Assembly: GCA_963705285.1 (NCBI GenBank)
Contig: OY970066.1
Location: forward strand, 1,922,001 to 1,986,000
Reading direction: 5' to 3'
Source of the DNA: JACMLD01 sp963705285
GTDB lineage: Bacteria; Bacteroidota; Bacteroidia; Chitinophagales; Chitinophagaceae
DNA: 64,000 nucleotides
A model generated the notes under the pieces. That model searched no databases. It was not told where the DNA came from and saw nothing but the letters and a program-made list of their open reading frames with translations. Every line of letters begins with the position of its first letter. Within the stretch, counting starts at the first letter, position 1. Made by a program: the position numbers and the translations under genes. Positions 45,167 to 55,270 of this stretch are shown piece after piece.

Positions 45167-45231
45167 AAGCAGCATGCTGGCAGGATTGAATATTGGAATA
45201 AAGCATGATGAATGAGCTTTAACCCTTTCAA

Positions 45232-46809
45232 TTATTTTCCGGATACCAAAGTTACCACACAGCGCGGGGGAATAGTCACCACTTTACGGGTGTTGATCAT
45301 TTCTTTAGGTGATAAATTTTCATTGTTTTGATCCGATGTACGGTATTGCCGCCATTTCATGTTTTTAGGGAGACCCTTGCCGTCAACACTATAGCTACCC
45401 GCAACTTTAGCATAGTTAAGTATCACCATTACAAAGCTGCCATCTGTATTGCGGTAAGCAGTACACATCAGTCCTGTAGGGTCGGTATCGCCTTCGGGAA
45501 TTTGTTTGTTATCGTCGTCCAATGCGGCAATGCCCAGGCGTACTGCGCCGGGGCGTATAAAGCGACTATAATTTCCCAGGGCCCACAGTAATTTGGAATC
45601 TTCTGCGCGCCCATCCTGTTTGCCGGCATCGTGATACACCCTTAGCAACCCGTCTTTATAATCGCCGCCGGCCGCGCGCCACCATTGCCAGCTTTTGGCA
45701 CCCGCAAAAACAATATCGTGGTGAATAATACGCGCTACATACAACGCTGTTTTCATAGTTCGATCGTAACCACCACCGCCGCCAATTTCTTCATCGTTGC
45801 CCATTATACAGGTTTCAGTTTGCCAAAACTGCACGTTGTATTTATTAAGTGTATCATTAAGTTGTTTACGAAAACCGCGCAAACTGGTAAGCGGCGTATT
45901 GGTCCAGTAACTGTGTCCGGCCATCAGCCGAGGCACGTTGGGTGTATTGCCCAAATAAGTTTCCGTACTGTCGGGGTTAAAGAATGATTGTATTGCGTAC
46001 CCACGTTCCCAGTTGGTCATATGCGTGCCAAACATACAGCGATAGTCAGACGATTCAGACACCAGTATTTGCGTATTAATTTTATCTGTTACAAAAGCTT
46101 TACTGATAGCGCGTACTGCCCGCGCTATTTCGCGGTTGGTGGCCGGGGTGCCTTCCTGTTTTGGCCCCTGCCAGTTCCAATGGCCATCGGGCTCATTCAC
46201 CGGGCAGAGATAATCAAACGTAATACCATCGTGTTGCTGCACGCCCTTCATAACTTCGGCCAGGTACTGTGCAAATGCCTCATAGCTTTCGCGTTTAAGA
46301 TTAAAAGTTCCATCGCGACCGGTATTGGTAGCCAATCCATTTTGCGTAAAATAAACCGGCGGCGAATTTAAAAAGGCAAGAAATTTTTTAACCCCTCTTT
46401 CTTTGGCCAGCCGCAGAAAGTTGCGTTGCCCGGCCTGTTTATCCCAGTTGTACGTTCCATCTGCCTGCAGAAAACACTCGGTGCGTGTATTGAGGGAAAT
46501 CTGGCTTTGCTGCCCTTGCTCTGCACTGCCCGCACCCAGGTTAAAGCGCCACAGGGAAAGACCAATTCCTTTCGGCTGACCGTTGCTGTCATTGGCAGTG
46601 CTGAATAACCAGTCGGCAATTCGTTCCTGTTTCTCTTTTGGCCAAAGCCCCAGTGTATGCATACTCCATGCATCGGAAGCACTGAAGTAATCCATTGTTT
46701 GCGCCCGGTTACCGGTATCAATTTGGTAATGAATAACCGGTTTATCCTGGCTCAACAACTGATAATTCAAGAAGAATAAAAAAAATAATATGGCATTTTC
46801 TTTCTTCAT
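45232..46809 (-). CDS. Secreted glycoside hydrolase, GH30-like
   Basis: A 525-residue exported enzyme with a signal peptide (NAILFFLFFLNYQLLS, cleavage before QD). The TIM-barrel segment FLNSPPVYFTQNG is followed by the acid/base Glu in CPVNEPDGHWNWQ (about 205) and the nucleophile Glu in FWQTETCIMG (about 340), the spacing and context of GH30. A small beta-sandwich follows (AYRNTDGSFVMVILNYA). The pattern fits members acting on beta-1,6-galactan, xylan or similar plant polysaccharides, but the substrate cannot be fixed from sequence. It stands alone without SusCD genes nearby. Confidence 0.85.
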   Translation of the reverse strand: MKKENAILFFLFFLNYQLLSQDKPVIHYQIDTGNRAQTMDYFSASDAWSMHTLGLWPKEKQERIADWLFSTANDSNGQPKGIGLSLWRFNLGAGSAEQGQQSQISLNTRTECFLQADGTYNWDKQAGQRNFLRLAKERGVKKFLAFLNSPPVYFTQNGLATNTGRDGTFNLKRESYEAFAQYLAEVMKGVQQHDGITFDYLCPVNEPDGHWNWQGPKQEGTPATNREIARAVRAISKAFVTDKINTQILVSESSDYRCMFGTHMTNWERGYAIQSFFNPDSTETYLGNTPNVPRLMAGHSYWTNTPLTSLRGFRKQLNDTLNKYNVQFWQTETCIMGNDEEIGGGGGYDRTMKTALYVARIIHHDIVFAGAKSWQWWRAAGGDYKDGLLRVYHDAGKQDGRAEDSKLLWALGNYSRFIRPGAVRLGIAALDDDNKQIPEGDTDPTGLMCTAYRNTDGSFVMVILNYAKVAGSYSVDGKGLPKNMKWRQYRTSDQNNENLSPKEMINTRKVVTIPPRCVVTLVSGK

Positions 46810-47117
46810 AGACAGACAATTTACTATAAATAGTTACTGGAATATAGCGCCAGCAATGATTGCAGCTGCAAGTGGTTGGACTGCAAAGCCACGATAAAAA
46901 TACAGTATTTGCGCAATGCATCATTCACATGGGTGACAACTGAAATAATTCTTGTAAGGAGTAACCGATGTACAATCCATGTACACCTGCCGATAAAAAA
47001 TGTTGTTCGTCGATACTCGCTGCCCCGCTGTTTTTCCGCCTCTACCTTTGTTTAGCGCATTCGAAGTTGATATCATCCGTTAGCATCTTCGGTATAACAA
47101 AACGCTACATCATTTGT
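46810..47117. other. 308-base divergent spacer
   Basis: Non-coding DNA between the GH30 gene (minus) and the collagen-like lipoprotein (plus). A plus-strand frame upstream of 47118 (from 46968) is probably leader, as the signal peptide begins only at 47118. No promoter was placed with confidence. Confidence 0.45.
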
Positions 47118-47663
47118 ATGAAAAGTAAGCTTATTCTCCTGGTTGTGTTTGGCATTTCTATATTTGGCAATAGTTGTAAAAAAGGCGATACAGGCCCGGC
47201 TGGTCTTACCGGCCCTGCAGGTCCCACTGGCGCTACCGGTTCGGCCAATGTTATTTATTCTGCATGGACTAATCTAACGTTTACAGGTAGTGGCACTTTT
47301 TGGTCTGCACAGATAACAGCGCCTGGCGTTACGCAGGATATTATGGATAAAGGTGTGGTGAAAACTTATTTTAAATTCGGTACCAGTGTGTATGAAGGAA
47401 ATTATTCAAATCTGACATTGGGCTCCAACACCACTCTTTATCAGTATTTAACATTGGGCACCATTAACCTAAGGGCAACATTTAACGCCAGCTATCCATG
47501 GAGGTATGTAATTATACCGGGCGGTGTAGCCGGAGGGCGGTTAACTACCGGGGGCGACGCTGAAACGTTTGTATTTGCTGACGGCTCGTCTATGCACAAG
47601 GCCGATTTTGACAAGTTAAGCTATGAAGATATTTGTAACCGGTTTTCTATTCCAACATTTTGA
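47118..47663 (+). CDS. Collagen-like lipoprotein
   Basis: I chose ATG 47118 (MKSKLILLVVFGISIFG), 181 residues. The signal peptide ends in a lipobox-like FGNSC (Cys at about 20). The mature protein begins with collagen Gly-X-Y repeats GDTGPAGLTGPAGPTGATG, about six triplets, and then a beta-rich domain (SAWTNLTFTGSGTFWSAQI). Such short collagen stems with a C-terminal beta domain are common cell-surface lipoproteins in Bacteroidota. Its partner is unknown. It has no operon partners. Confidence 0.8.
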   Translation: MKSKLILLVVFGISIFGNSCKKGDTGPAGLTGPAGPTGATGSANVIYSAWTNLTFTGSGTFWSAQITAPGVTQDIMDKGVVKTYFKFGTSVYEGNYSNLTLGSNTTLYQYLTLGTINLRATFNASYPWRYVIIPGGVAGGRLTTGGDAETFVFADGSSMHKADFDKLSYEDICNRFSIPTF

Positions 47664-47696
47664 CAATTGCAGTTGCTGGTATCAAGCATAGTCGGC

Positions 47697-49061
47697 TTAT
47701 TTGGTAGCCGTTACTTTCCAGATAGTATTGCCGGCATCGTCTGCTACCAGCAATGATCCATCTTGTATAACGGTAACGCCTACCGGACGACCATAGACTT
47801 CTTTTTTATCAGCATCCGCTATAAACCCGGTTAAAAAGTCGCTTGGCTTGCCAGATGGTTTACCCCCTGCAAAAGGAACAAAAACAACCTTATAACCGGC
47901 CAGAACCGATTTGTTCCATGAACCGTGCTGGCCAATAAAAGCCCCCTGCCTGAATGCAGCCGGAAAGGCATTGCCGTTGTAAAAACAAAGTCCCAGCGAA
48001 GCAGTATGCGCGCCAACCGGTACATCGGGCACAATTGCTTTGTCCACCAGTTCGGGGTGGGGATCGTCTTTTAACCTGGGGTCTGCATGATTACCAAAAT
48101 ACGAATAGGGCCAACCGTAAAATCCGCCCTCCTGTACGCTGGTGATATAATCAGGTACTAGTTCATCGCCCAACTCATCCCGTTCATTAACAGCCACCCA
48201 TAACTTACCGGATACTGGTTCCCAATCCATGCCAACGGGATTACGCAGCCCACTGGCAAATATGCGCTCACCACTGCCATCGGCATTGATCTCCAGAATG
48301 TTGGCGCGCCGCTTTTCATTATCCATGCCATGCTCTCCCACATTAGAGCCAGACCCAACAGAAATGTATAATTTATCGCCTGTTTTACCGGCAATGATAT
48401 TGCGCGTCCAGTGATTGTTGTAACCACCAGCTGGTAAAGCCAGCAGGGTTTTTCCCGGGCCTTTTAATGCAGTGTCGCCTGCGGTGTAATCAAATTGCTC
48501 AAGCGCATCAGTATTAGCAATATAAAAATGATTGTTTTTTATCAGCATGCCCAACGGCCGGTTAAGGTGATTGGCAAAAACATATTTTTTTTCATACACA
48601 CCATCTTTGTTGGCGTCCCTGAATAGCAATAGGGTGTTGGAGCTCTCACCCAGTTTCTGGCTTTTGCCTGCGGGGGAAATTTTTGCCCCAATTTTTTTAA
48701 TTCCTGTTACCTCTGTATTGGCCTGGGCAACAAAGATATCTCCGTCGGCCGATTGGTAGATCCACCGTGGATTATCCAGCCCACTCGCAAATTTTGTAAC
48801 GGTAAACCCGTTAGGTGCAATCGGGGTTTTGTTTTGGGGCCATCCAATAACCCTACAGTAATTTTTTACTGACTGCGTGGCAAACGGCGCGGGTAGCGAG
48901 TCTCCGTTTAATACCACTGGTGTAGTACTGGTATTTTCAACGGCGCTGTCTGGTTTTTGTGCAGGCGTACTGGTTGACTGCTCATTGTTTGCACAGCCAG
49001 CTAAGCCGGCCAGCAACAGCAAAAACAACAGCGGTTCTTTAATCTTATTGGTATGGCTCAT
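47697..49061 (-). CDS. PQQ-dependent sorbosone/sugar dehydrogenase-like lipoprotein
   Basis: I chose ATG 49061 (MSHTNKIKEPLLFLL), 454 residues, a lipoprotein signal with lipobox LAGLAGC. The mature protein is a six-bladed propeller of the soluble glucose/L-sorbosone dehydrogenase type. PNGFTVTKFASGLDNPRWI opens it; FASGLRNPVGMDWEP and LWVAVNERDELGDELVPDYI follow; GGFYGWPYSYFG is the family signature of the cofactor-binding face. It would oxidise an aldose or aldehyde in the periplasm or at the surface using PQQ. No PQQ synthesis genes are seen here. Confidence 0.87.
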   Translation of the reverse strand: MSHTNKIKEPLLFLLLLAGLAGCANNEQSTSTPAQKPDSAVENTSTTPVVLNGDSLPAPFATQSVKNYCRVIGWPQNKTPIAPNGFTVTKFASGLDNPRWIYQSADGDIFVAQANTEVTGIKKIGAKISPAGKSQKLGESSNTLLLFRDANKDGVYEKKYVFANHLNRPLGMLIKNNHFYIANTDALEQFDYTAGDTALKGPGKTLLALPAGGYNNHWTRNIIAGKTGDKLYISVGSGSNVGEHGMDNEKRRANILEINADGSGERIFASGLRNPVGMDWEPVSGKLWVAVNERDELGDELVPDYITSVQEGGFYGWPYSYFGNHADPRLKDDPHPELVDKAIVPDVPVGAHTASLGLCFYNGNAFPAAFRQGAFIGQHGSWNKSVLAGYKVVFVPFAGGKPSGKPSDFLTGFIADADKKEVYGRPVGVTVIQDGSLLVADDAGNTIWKVTATK

Positions 49062-49161
49062 ACCTGGATTATTTCCAATAGCATGCCAGTGATAATGCTT
49101 TGTTGTAACCGGTATGTTTATGAAAGGAAAAGCCGTTGCAGCGTTCAACAGCAGATGAAAT

Positions 49162-49698
49162 TTAATGCATCACGTGGGTGAGCGGTTGCTTTTGTGTACT
49201 GATTGCCGGATAAAAAGGATAATTGTTCCTCTCTATGCCAATGCTGCCCGAAATAGAAAATGTTCTGTCATCATTAACATACATAAGGCCGGCTTCTATA
49301 CGTGAAGAAATACCAAAGCCATTTGAATTAAAACGTGGGGCGGTCATGTAATTTTTATTTGTTCCGGCATTGAACTGCTGATTAACATTAAAATAGGTAG
49401 GTGCTGCTGCAACCCCGGCAAAGGCATACAGGTTATTGTTTAACCGGCGGTTTAGCTGCACCCCAATTGGCGCAGAGAAAACAGTAGCATTCATTCCATT
49501 TGCAAAAAGAAAACTGGAAGAAATCCCGCCGTATTTACTAACCGACCATTTCTTTTGTAAACTGTTACTATCACTGTGTAAATGGGATGGGTTGAAAACC
49601 CTCGCTTGCGCAAAGCCGGCCGGGTTATACGGTAACATTGTTTGTGCTTTCAGCGAAAACAATGAAACGGAGAAGATGGCTAGAAAAAATATACGCAT
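49162..49698 (-). CDS. Exported beta-barrel-like protein of unknown function
   Basis: A 178-residue protein with a signal peptide (FFLAIFSVSLFSLKA, cleavage before QT). The rest is rich in alternating polar and hydrophobic residues with Asn, Gly and aromatic residues (NRRLNNNLYAFAGVAAAPTY, RIEAGLMYVNDDRTFSISGS), as expected for outer-membrane beta strands. I do not recognise the family. It is on the same strand as the sorbosone dehydrogenase-like gene 100 bases away and may be co-transcribed. Confidence 0.7.
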   Translation of the reverse strand: MRIFFLAIFSVSLFSLKAQTMLPYNPAGFAQARVFNPSHLHSDSNSLQKKWSVSKYGGISSSFLFANGMNATVFSAPIGVQLNRRLNNNLYAFAGVAAAPTYFNVNQQFNAGTNKNYMTAPRFNSNGFGISSRIEAGLMYVNDDRTFSISGSIGIERNNYPFYPAISTQKQPLTHVMH

Positions 49699-49892
49699 GG
49701 GTGCCGGTTTGCCCCATAAAAGTAAAGAATCCGCAGCTATTAATTGTTAATAAGGCACAAATAATAAAGGTTTGCCCATTAAAACTTGAGCGGCTGAATC
49801 AGCAGACGTAGACAATGACATCAAATGGCGGTACTTGTCATCGGTCGGGGGATAGTGTTAAAGTGAAAACTTGCTATACCAAAAACTCTGAA

Positions 49893-49926
49893 ATAAAAAT
49901 GCCCGGTAAAGATGGTTTACCGGGCA
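49893..49926 (-). terminator. Terminator of the parvulin gene
   Basis: GCCCGGTAAA (49901-49910) pairs with TTTACCGGGC (49916-49925) around a five-base loop. Read on the minus strand it is followed by a T-rich run. It lies 30 bases after the stop of the gene at 49956. Confidence 0.85.
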
Positions 49927-49955
49927 GCTACATTATGCAGAAGTTTGAAAATTAT

Positions 49956-50567
49956 TTAGCGTCCGTTTGAGCGCAAAACGGTAATTTCTTTTTTGATTTG
50001 ATCATCGTACGTTTTTTTTACAATGTAATGCCATTGCTTGTCTGGTACATCTACCGTAAATATTTCACCCAGTTTGTGGTTCTTTACCGCATCCTGCAAC
50101 TCTTTTGGTACCATGGCTTCACCAAAAAACCAGCCGGTATCGCCATGGGTATTATTGCCATCCATGGTATAATCATCTGAAAGCTTTTCAAACGGGGTGC
50201 CTGCGTTGGCTTTCTTTAAAATTATTTTTTCAAGGCTGTCTATTTCCTGGGGTGTTAATGAGGATCTGTCAAGAAACACATAGCTGGCGCGATAGGCCAC
50301 CGTATCGCTTGCCTCTATTACTTTGTAGGTTACATAGCCAACAGAGAAAACATCTCCTTTTTTTTGCCTGAGCAGCCGCTTGTCAATCAACGAAGAATCT
50401 TTTCCGTAAGAAAGACGCAAGAGTGCCGGTTTTAATTCTTTGTTGGCATCAATATATTGTTGTGCCTGCTGAACAGTGGTAATCTTTTGAAATTGTTCCG
50501 TAACGGTGGGTTGTGCAAATACGGTTGCCGAAACGAGCAGTAATAAAGCTGCAATGCCATTTTTCAT
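49956..50567 (-). CDS. Periplasmic parvulin-type peptidyl-prolyl isomerase
   Basis: A 203-residue protein with a signal peptide (GIAALLLLVSATVFA, cleavage before QP). The C-terminal half is a parvulin (PpiC/rotamase) domain: LRLSYGKDSSLIDKR, KANAGTPFEKLSDDYTMDGN and GDTGWFFGEAMVPKELQDAV, the last matching the family's GxLGxxxxxxMxxxF site. Unlike SurA it has only one such domain and no large chaperone part. It probably assists folding of exported proteins. Confidence 0.85.
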   Translation of the reverse strand: MKNGIAALLLLVSATVFAQPTVTEQFQKITTVQQAQQYIDANKELKPALLRLSYGKDSSLIDKRLLRQKKGDVFSVGYVTYKVIEASDTVAYRASYVFLDRSSLTPQEIDSLEKIILKKANAGTPFEKLSDDYTMDGNNTHGDTGWFFGEAMVPKELQDAVKNHKLGEIFTVDVPDKQWHYIVKKTYDDQIKKEITVLRSNGR

Positions 50568-50758
50568 ATTGTCTTAATTTTTTTCCGGAACACCAGCGGC
50601 GTTCCCCAGTTGCTGTTTTTGAAATACCTGATACAGTATATAAAGTTACTGTTTTTCAGAGTATCACTGGTACCGGCTCAACCCGCCGGGCGCAAATAAA
50701 AAGTTAATTAATTTAACAAAAAGGGCAGTTCCATTAGCGCTCCGGCCGTTGAAAAAGT

Positions 50759-51508
50759 TTATTTTTTTAGCAGTTCCAGCACCTCTTCTCGCCGCCGGCG
50801 CGATACTTCTACTTTCGACTCATCGGTCATTGTAAGCAAGCCATCGGGCATATAACGGGTAACATGCATTTTATTGACAAGATGCGATTTATGAACCCGC
50901 AGAAAGCCATAGTTGATAAGCACGTCTTCATAATTCTTAAGCGTGTAAGTCACCAGCAGTGAGGTCTTGTCTGCAAAGAAAAATTTTGTATAGTTGCCTT
51001 CGCCTTCGAGGCGAATAATATCTTCGGGTTTGTAAAAAAAAGTACCCTGCAGGGTGGGCAGCGCCAATTTAAAATCTTTCTTATCCTTTACGTTGATATT
51101 GTACATGAAGTTTTTGTACAAAGAATTGCCTTCTGCCTGCATGGCGTGTTTTTGCAGAAAACGTTTGAATGCATTCTGCAGTTCGTCTGCATCAATAGGT
51201 TTCAATAAATAGTCGAGCGCGCTGAAACGGATGGCATCAATGGCATACTCATCATGCGCTGTGGTAAATATGATACCGAAATCTGCATGTTCCACCTGTT
51301 TCAGCAGTTCAAAACCGCTCATCAGTGGCATCTGTATATCTATAAACAACAGTTGCGGTTTAAAATTTCTTAACAATCCAAGGCCCTCGTAGGGATCAGT
51401 GGTGGTTTTAAGGTGGGTAATGTCGGGTATATAATGATGGATCATTAACTGCAATGTTTTTATTGCGGTGGGTTCATCATCTATCAGCAATGCTTTTATG
51501 GTATTCAT
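50759..51508 (-). CDS. LytTR-family response regulator
   Basis: A 249-residue regulator. The N-terminal receiver domain (about 1-125) has the acidic pocket DDEP, the phosphoacceptor Asp in LLFIDIQMPLMSG (about 55), and the Lys in YLLKPIDADE. The C-terminal LytTR DNA-binding domain (about 145-247) includes IIRLEGEGNYTKFFFADK and FLRVHKSHLVNKMHV. Its start overlaps the end of the kinase gene by four bases (ATGA), so they form one two-component system. Target genes are unknown. Confidence 0.94.
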   Translation of the reverse strand: MNTIKALLIDDEPTAIKTLQLMIHHYIPDITHLKTTTDPYEGLGLLRNFKPQLLFIDIQMPLMSGFELLKQVEHADFGIIFTTAHDEYAIDAIRFSALDYLLKPIDADELQNAFKRFLQKHAMQAEGNSLYKNFMYNINVKDKKDFKLALPTLQGTFFYKPEDIIRLEGEGNYTKFFFADKTSLLVTYTLKNYEDVLINYGFLRVHKSHLVNKMHVTRYMPDGLLTMTDESKVEVSRRRREEVLELLKK

Positions 51509-54500
51509 ACTGTAGTGTTTCCGATAAATATGGTAAGCGTTACCTGTGTGCCCTGTACTATGCCGTTGTTGTCAGTTATATCTGTAATGGTTGCTTCAAA
51601 CGGTTTGCCGTACTGTTGTTGCAACAATTGCAACCTTTGCTGCACCAGCGACATGCCCTTGGATTCATGCCCGGTACTGCCGCCAGGATGTTCAGATTTT
51701 AACCGAGCAGACGCACTCCGGCCAATGCCATTGTCTCTCAGAATGGCAAGCAGAATATCATCACTCTGTAAATCAAAATAAATACTCAGTATACGCCCGG
51801 TCTGCCTTGGCATCAGTCCGTGCCAGATAGCATTTTCTACAAACGGTTGCAGTACCATCGGTGGAATTTTAATTTCCACCGGTTCTATTTCTTCAGACAT
51901 ATTTATCTGGTACGAGAAGTTTTCTCCAAACCGGTTTTGCTCCAGCTCCAAATAACGGTTCAATATTTCAATTTCTTTTTCAAGGGTAATGAATTGCTGG
52001 CTGCTGCAATGCAATATTTCCCTTTGCAGTTTAGAAAATTTGGATAAATATTTATTGGCTTCAATTACATTGCCCTGCAAAATATAATGCTGTACGCTGT
52101 TTAAGGCGTTAAAAATAAAATGCGGGTTCATCTGCATACGCAGGGTGGTTAACTGGGAAGTGGCAAAGTCCCTGTTCAGCCGCAACACCTCCATTTCTTT
52201 TTCTCTTATTTGCAATTCGGCCTGTATGGTTTTTATTTTACCCGAACAAAGCGAAGCAATGGTGGTCAGAATTTGCAAATGTCTTTTTGTGTAAAAATTT
52301 TTTTGCGCATTTTCGCTGTCTATTACACCAATTACTTCCCCATTATCCATGATGGGTACAGTAATTTCCGACATCCGTTTTTTATCATCAACAATATAGC
52401 GTGCATCTTGTGAGGTATCACTTATAATTTCTGCCTGACCGCTAACCGCAACGCTGCCAACGATACCTACGCCCGGCCAAAGGGTAATGGGTTTGATGAT
52501 CTTATTGTCTGTATTTGTTTTTGGGCCCCAGGCGGCTTTTTGTACAAACCCGTTCTGGGTTTTGTCTTTCAGGTAAATAACGCAGTCTTCAAAGTTCAAT
52601 ATAGAAATACAGTTTTTCACCACATCCCACAAAACATCATCTACACTGTTTACATTGTTCATGGAAGTGGCAAAATGATTGATGATTTGCTCAATTTCCA
52701 ACCGTTCACGATAGCTGGATGCTTTCAATTGTTGCAAACTGGTTTTTTCTGCCTCCCTTTTCTTTACAAATTGTATGCGTTTATAGGCAATGCCAAAAGA
52801 GAGCAGCGCCACTGCCAGTATTAGTAAAAGCAGGAACCAGGCTTTTTTCCATAAGGGAGGCGTAATGGTAAACGGGTACACTGCATCTTCCCGGCTCCAC
52901 GCACTTTTACTGTTCAGCGCCTTTACCCTGAAAGCATAATTACCTGGAGAAAGGTTTTCAAAACTGATGCTGCGCAGGCTGCCGCTGTTTACCCAGCCGG
53001 TATCAAGCCCTTCCAGTTGATAATAGTAACGTATGTTTTCCTGGTTGACATAATCAAGCGCCACAAAATTAAAATTGAATGAGTTGTTTGAATAACTGAA
53101 TGCGGGTACACCTTCGTATTGCCGCACCGCATCACCTGCAATACTTTCATTTTTTTTTATTTGCCTGATGGATGTTATGTATACTTTGGGTGCCACATCG
53201 GGCGGTACCAGCCTGCCCGGCTTGAATGAGGTAAGCCCAAAAGTAGCCGCCGCCCAAATGGTGCTGTCTGGTGCCTGGTGTAAATGAATGCTGCTGTAGC
53301 CGGCTTTTATAAATCCGTCTGATTCATCAAAATTAAGTACCCGGTTTTTATAGCGATTCCGCCTGCCTATTACGCTGATGCCTTTAGAGCTGCCCGCCCA
53401 GATATTATTGTCGGCATCTGCCAGCAACGTTAAATAATGAAGCGTGTTAAGCCCATCATTTTCCGTAAACTGTTTAATAACTACAGGTTCATTGTTATTG
53501 TTGAAAATACATTGGAGGATGCCCTGGCCCGACGCAGCAATCCAAATGGTGTCTTCTTTGTCTTTTATAATATAATTGATAGCAAGCTGCTTATCCTTAA
53601 ATATAAATTTGGTTAGTGAATCATTGCGCAAATGCACCATTCCTTCTTCGCCGCCTATCCAGAGGCTTCCGTCTGGCGCCTCAATGCCCGAATAAAATTT
53701 TGCATACTGCGAGGTATTAGGTTGGTACAAAAACTTTTTGAAAGAGATGGTTTCGTCATTGTTAATCATAATCTCGCTCAGGCCCGCATCACCCAGCACA
53801 TATAATTTGCCATTGCGGGTAGGTATAAATTTCGACAATGAATTATCATGCAGGCCATTGTCTACCGTAAACCTTTCGGCGGTATTGTTTCTTATTAATA
53901 CCAGCCCTTGGTAACCGCTGGCAATCCACAACCAGTGGCGTTTATCTTCATACATATCTTTTATTTCGGCGCGGGGCACTACTTTGTCTTTGTATACACT
54001 AAAGCTGTCCGTCTTTTTCTCAAATATTTTGCCCATGTTAGCGCCCAGTAGCAGCTGGCCGTTTTGCAGCGTCTGCACAGAATAATAATCGATAAACCTT
54101 TCTGTTTTGTCTACGGTGTAGGGCGTAAACACCGCAGGTCTTAATTTGATAAGCCCGTCGTGTGATGCTATCCAGAGAAACTGGTTGTCTTGCAACACGT
54201 CGGTTGCCCACACCAGGTATTTATCTGAAAATGCAATGTGAATGGATGCAAGACCTGTTTGCGGGTGAAAATAGAATGCGCCGCGGGTGCCTACATACCA
54301 ATGGCCGGGCATTTGCGCAGTATCTGCAGGCTGGTAAAAATCCCTGTAACGGAAAACGGTATTAACGCCATTATTTACCAGGTTGATTTCTGTAGAGGCG
54401 GCATCAAAATATATTTTAGATTGGCTGATCGGGAAAAGGGTTAGTATTTTATTGCTGCTGTTAGTGGTTGTATATACCAGTTCAAGTTTATCATTGATAA

Positions 54501-55164
54501 ACCGGTACAGGTTATACCATTGCGCAATATAAACAGTGCCGTCTGCGGCTTGGCTAACAAGTACGGTGCGGCGTTTATCGATTTCCTCATTCGATAGTTT
54601 CCATTGCGGAATAATATGGGTGGCCAGTACGATCTTTTTCTGGCCGGTAAAATCAACTTCGTTTTTGTGCAGTTTAACCGGGCCGTTTTCTGTTGCCAGC
54701 CAAAGATTTCCATCGTTATCGGGTAAAATATCATTTACGCCCTGGGGCAGCAGGCCGGCGGCACTTATTTTTACGATCTCATTATTGGTAAAACAAAAAA
54801 GGCCCGCGCCTGATCCTATCCACAACCGGCCACTGTCTGCTTTAATTACATGCACGTATCCAATTAGTTCCTGTTGTTTTGTGTACGTGTAGTTATGAAA
54901 ATTATAACCATCGTACATACTTACGCCGGCGGCAGTTCCCAGCCATAGAAATCCTTTATGGTCTTTTGCAAGACAAATAATTTCGGGCGAAGGCAGGCCA
55001 TGAAGCGTGTTGTAATATTGATAGGTGTAAGGTTCGGGGGTTTGGGCAGTCAGCGGGTAACTGATATTGAGCAGTGCAAATAACAATGCAAGAAGCTGAT
55101 ATGTAAAGTAGAATTTTCTCAATATACTAATATAAGAATTATGCGGGTAACAGGACTTACCCAC
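51505..55164 (-). CDS. Two-component propeller sensor with GAF domain and LytS-type histidine kinase
   Basis: A 1219-residue membrane sensor. A signal/anchor (FTYQLLALLFALLNISYPLT) is followed by a periplasmic part of repeated two-component propeller blades (about 45-690; GFLWLGTAAGVSMYDGYNFH is one) and a Y_Y_Y domain (about 700-775). Then come a helix (AWFLLLLILAVALLSFGIAY), a GAF domain (about 830-985; GVGIVGSVAVSGQAEIISD), a His_kinase domain with phospho-His in MQMNPHFIFNALNSVQHYI, and the ATPase part (DNGIGRS). It signals to the LytTR regulator. The periplasmic ligand is unknown; no SusCD or polysaccharide genes are adjacent. Confidence 0.93.
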   Translation of the reverse strand: MGKSCYPHNSYISILRKFYFTYQLLALLFALLNISYPLTAQTPEPYTYQYYNTLHGLPSPEIICLAKDHKGFLWLGTAAGVSMYDGYNFHNYTYTKQQELIGYVHVIKADSGRLWIGSGAGLFCFTNNEIVKISAAGLLPQGVNDILPDNDGNLWLATENGPVKLHKNEVDFTGQKKIVLATHIIPQWKLSNEEIDKRRTVLVSQAADGTVYIAQWYNLYRFINDKLELVYTTTNSSNKILTLFPISQSKIYFDAASTEINLVNNGVNTVFRYRDFYQPADTAQMPGHWYVGTRGAFYFHPQTGLASIHIAFSDKYLVWATDVLQDNQFLWIASHDGLIKLRPAVFTPYTVDKTERFIDYYSVQTLQNGQLLLGANMGKIFEKKTDSFSVYKDKVVPRAEIKDMYEDKRHWLWIASGYQGLVLIRNNTAERFTVDNGLHDNSLSKFIPTRNGKLYVLGDAGLSEIMINNDETISFKKFLYQPNTSQYAKFYSGIEAPDGSLWIGGEEGMVHLRNDSLTKFIFKDKQLAINYIIKDKEDTIWIAASGQGILQCIFNNNNEPVVIKQFTENDGLNTLHYLTLLADADNNIWAGSSKGISVIGRRNRYKNRVLNFDESDGFIKAGYSSIHLHQAPDSTIWAAATFGLTSFKPGRLVPPDVAPKVYITSIRQIKKNESIAGDAVRQYEGVPAFSYSNNSFNFNFVALDYVNQENIRYYYQLEGLDTGWVNSGSLRSISFENLSPGNYAFRVKALNSKSAWSREDAVYPFTITPPLWKKAWFLLLLILAVALLSFGIAYKRIQFVKKREAEKTSLQQLKASSYRERLEIEQIINHFATSMNNVNSVDDVLWDVVKNCISILNFEDCVIYLKDKTQNGFVQKAAWGPKTNTDNKIIKPITLWPGVGIVGSVAVSGQAEIISDTSQDARYIVDDKKRMSEITVPIMDNGEVIGVIDSENAQKNFYTKRHLQILTTIASLCSGKIKTIQAELQIREKEMEVLRLNRDFATSQLTTLRMQMNPHFIFNALNSVQHYILQGNVIEANKYLSKFSKLQREILHCSSQQFITLEKEIEILNRYLELEQNRFGENFSYQINMSEEIEPVEIKIPPMVLQPFVENAIWHGLMPRQTGRILSIYFDLQSDDILLAILRDNGIGRSASARLKSEHPGGSTGHESKGMSLVQQRLQLLQQQYGKPFEATITDITDNNGIVQGTQVTLTIFIGNTTV

Positions 55165-55270
55165 AATAAGGCGGACAGGCTACTGCCTGACCGCTGCAAA
55201 TTTTCATTACAATGCCTGGTGCATTGTTGCGGATGTGTTTAATGGTTATAAGAAGTTTTGCTGTACAATT

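Noticed and set aside
47230..47260. Collagen-type repeats taken as a phage tail-fibre
   Set aside because: The short stem follows a lipobox and no phage genes are present, so a surface lipoprotein is the better reading.
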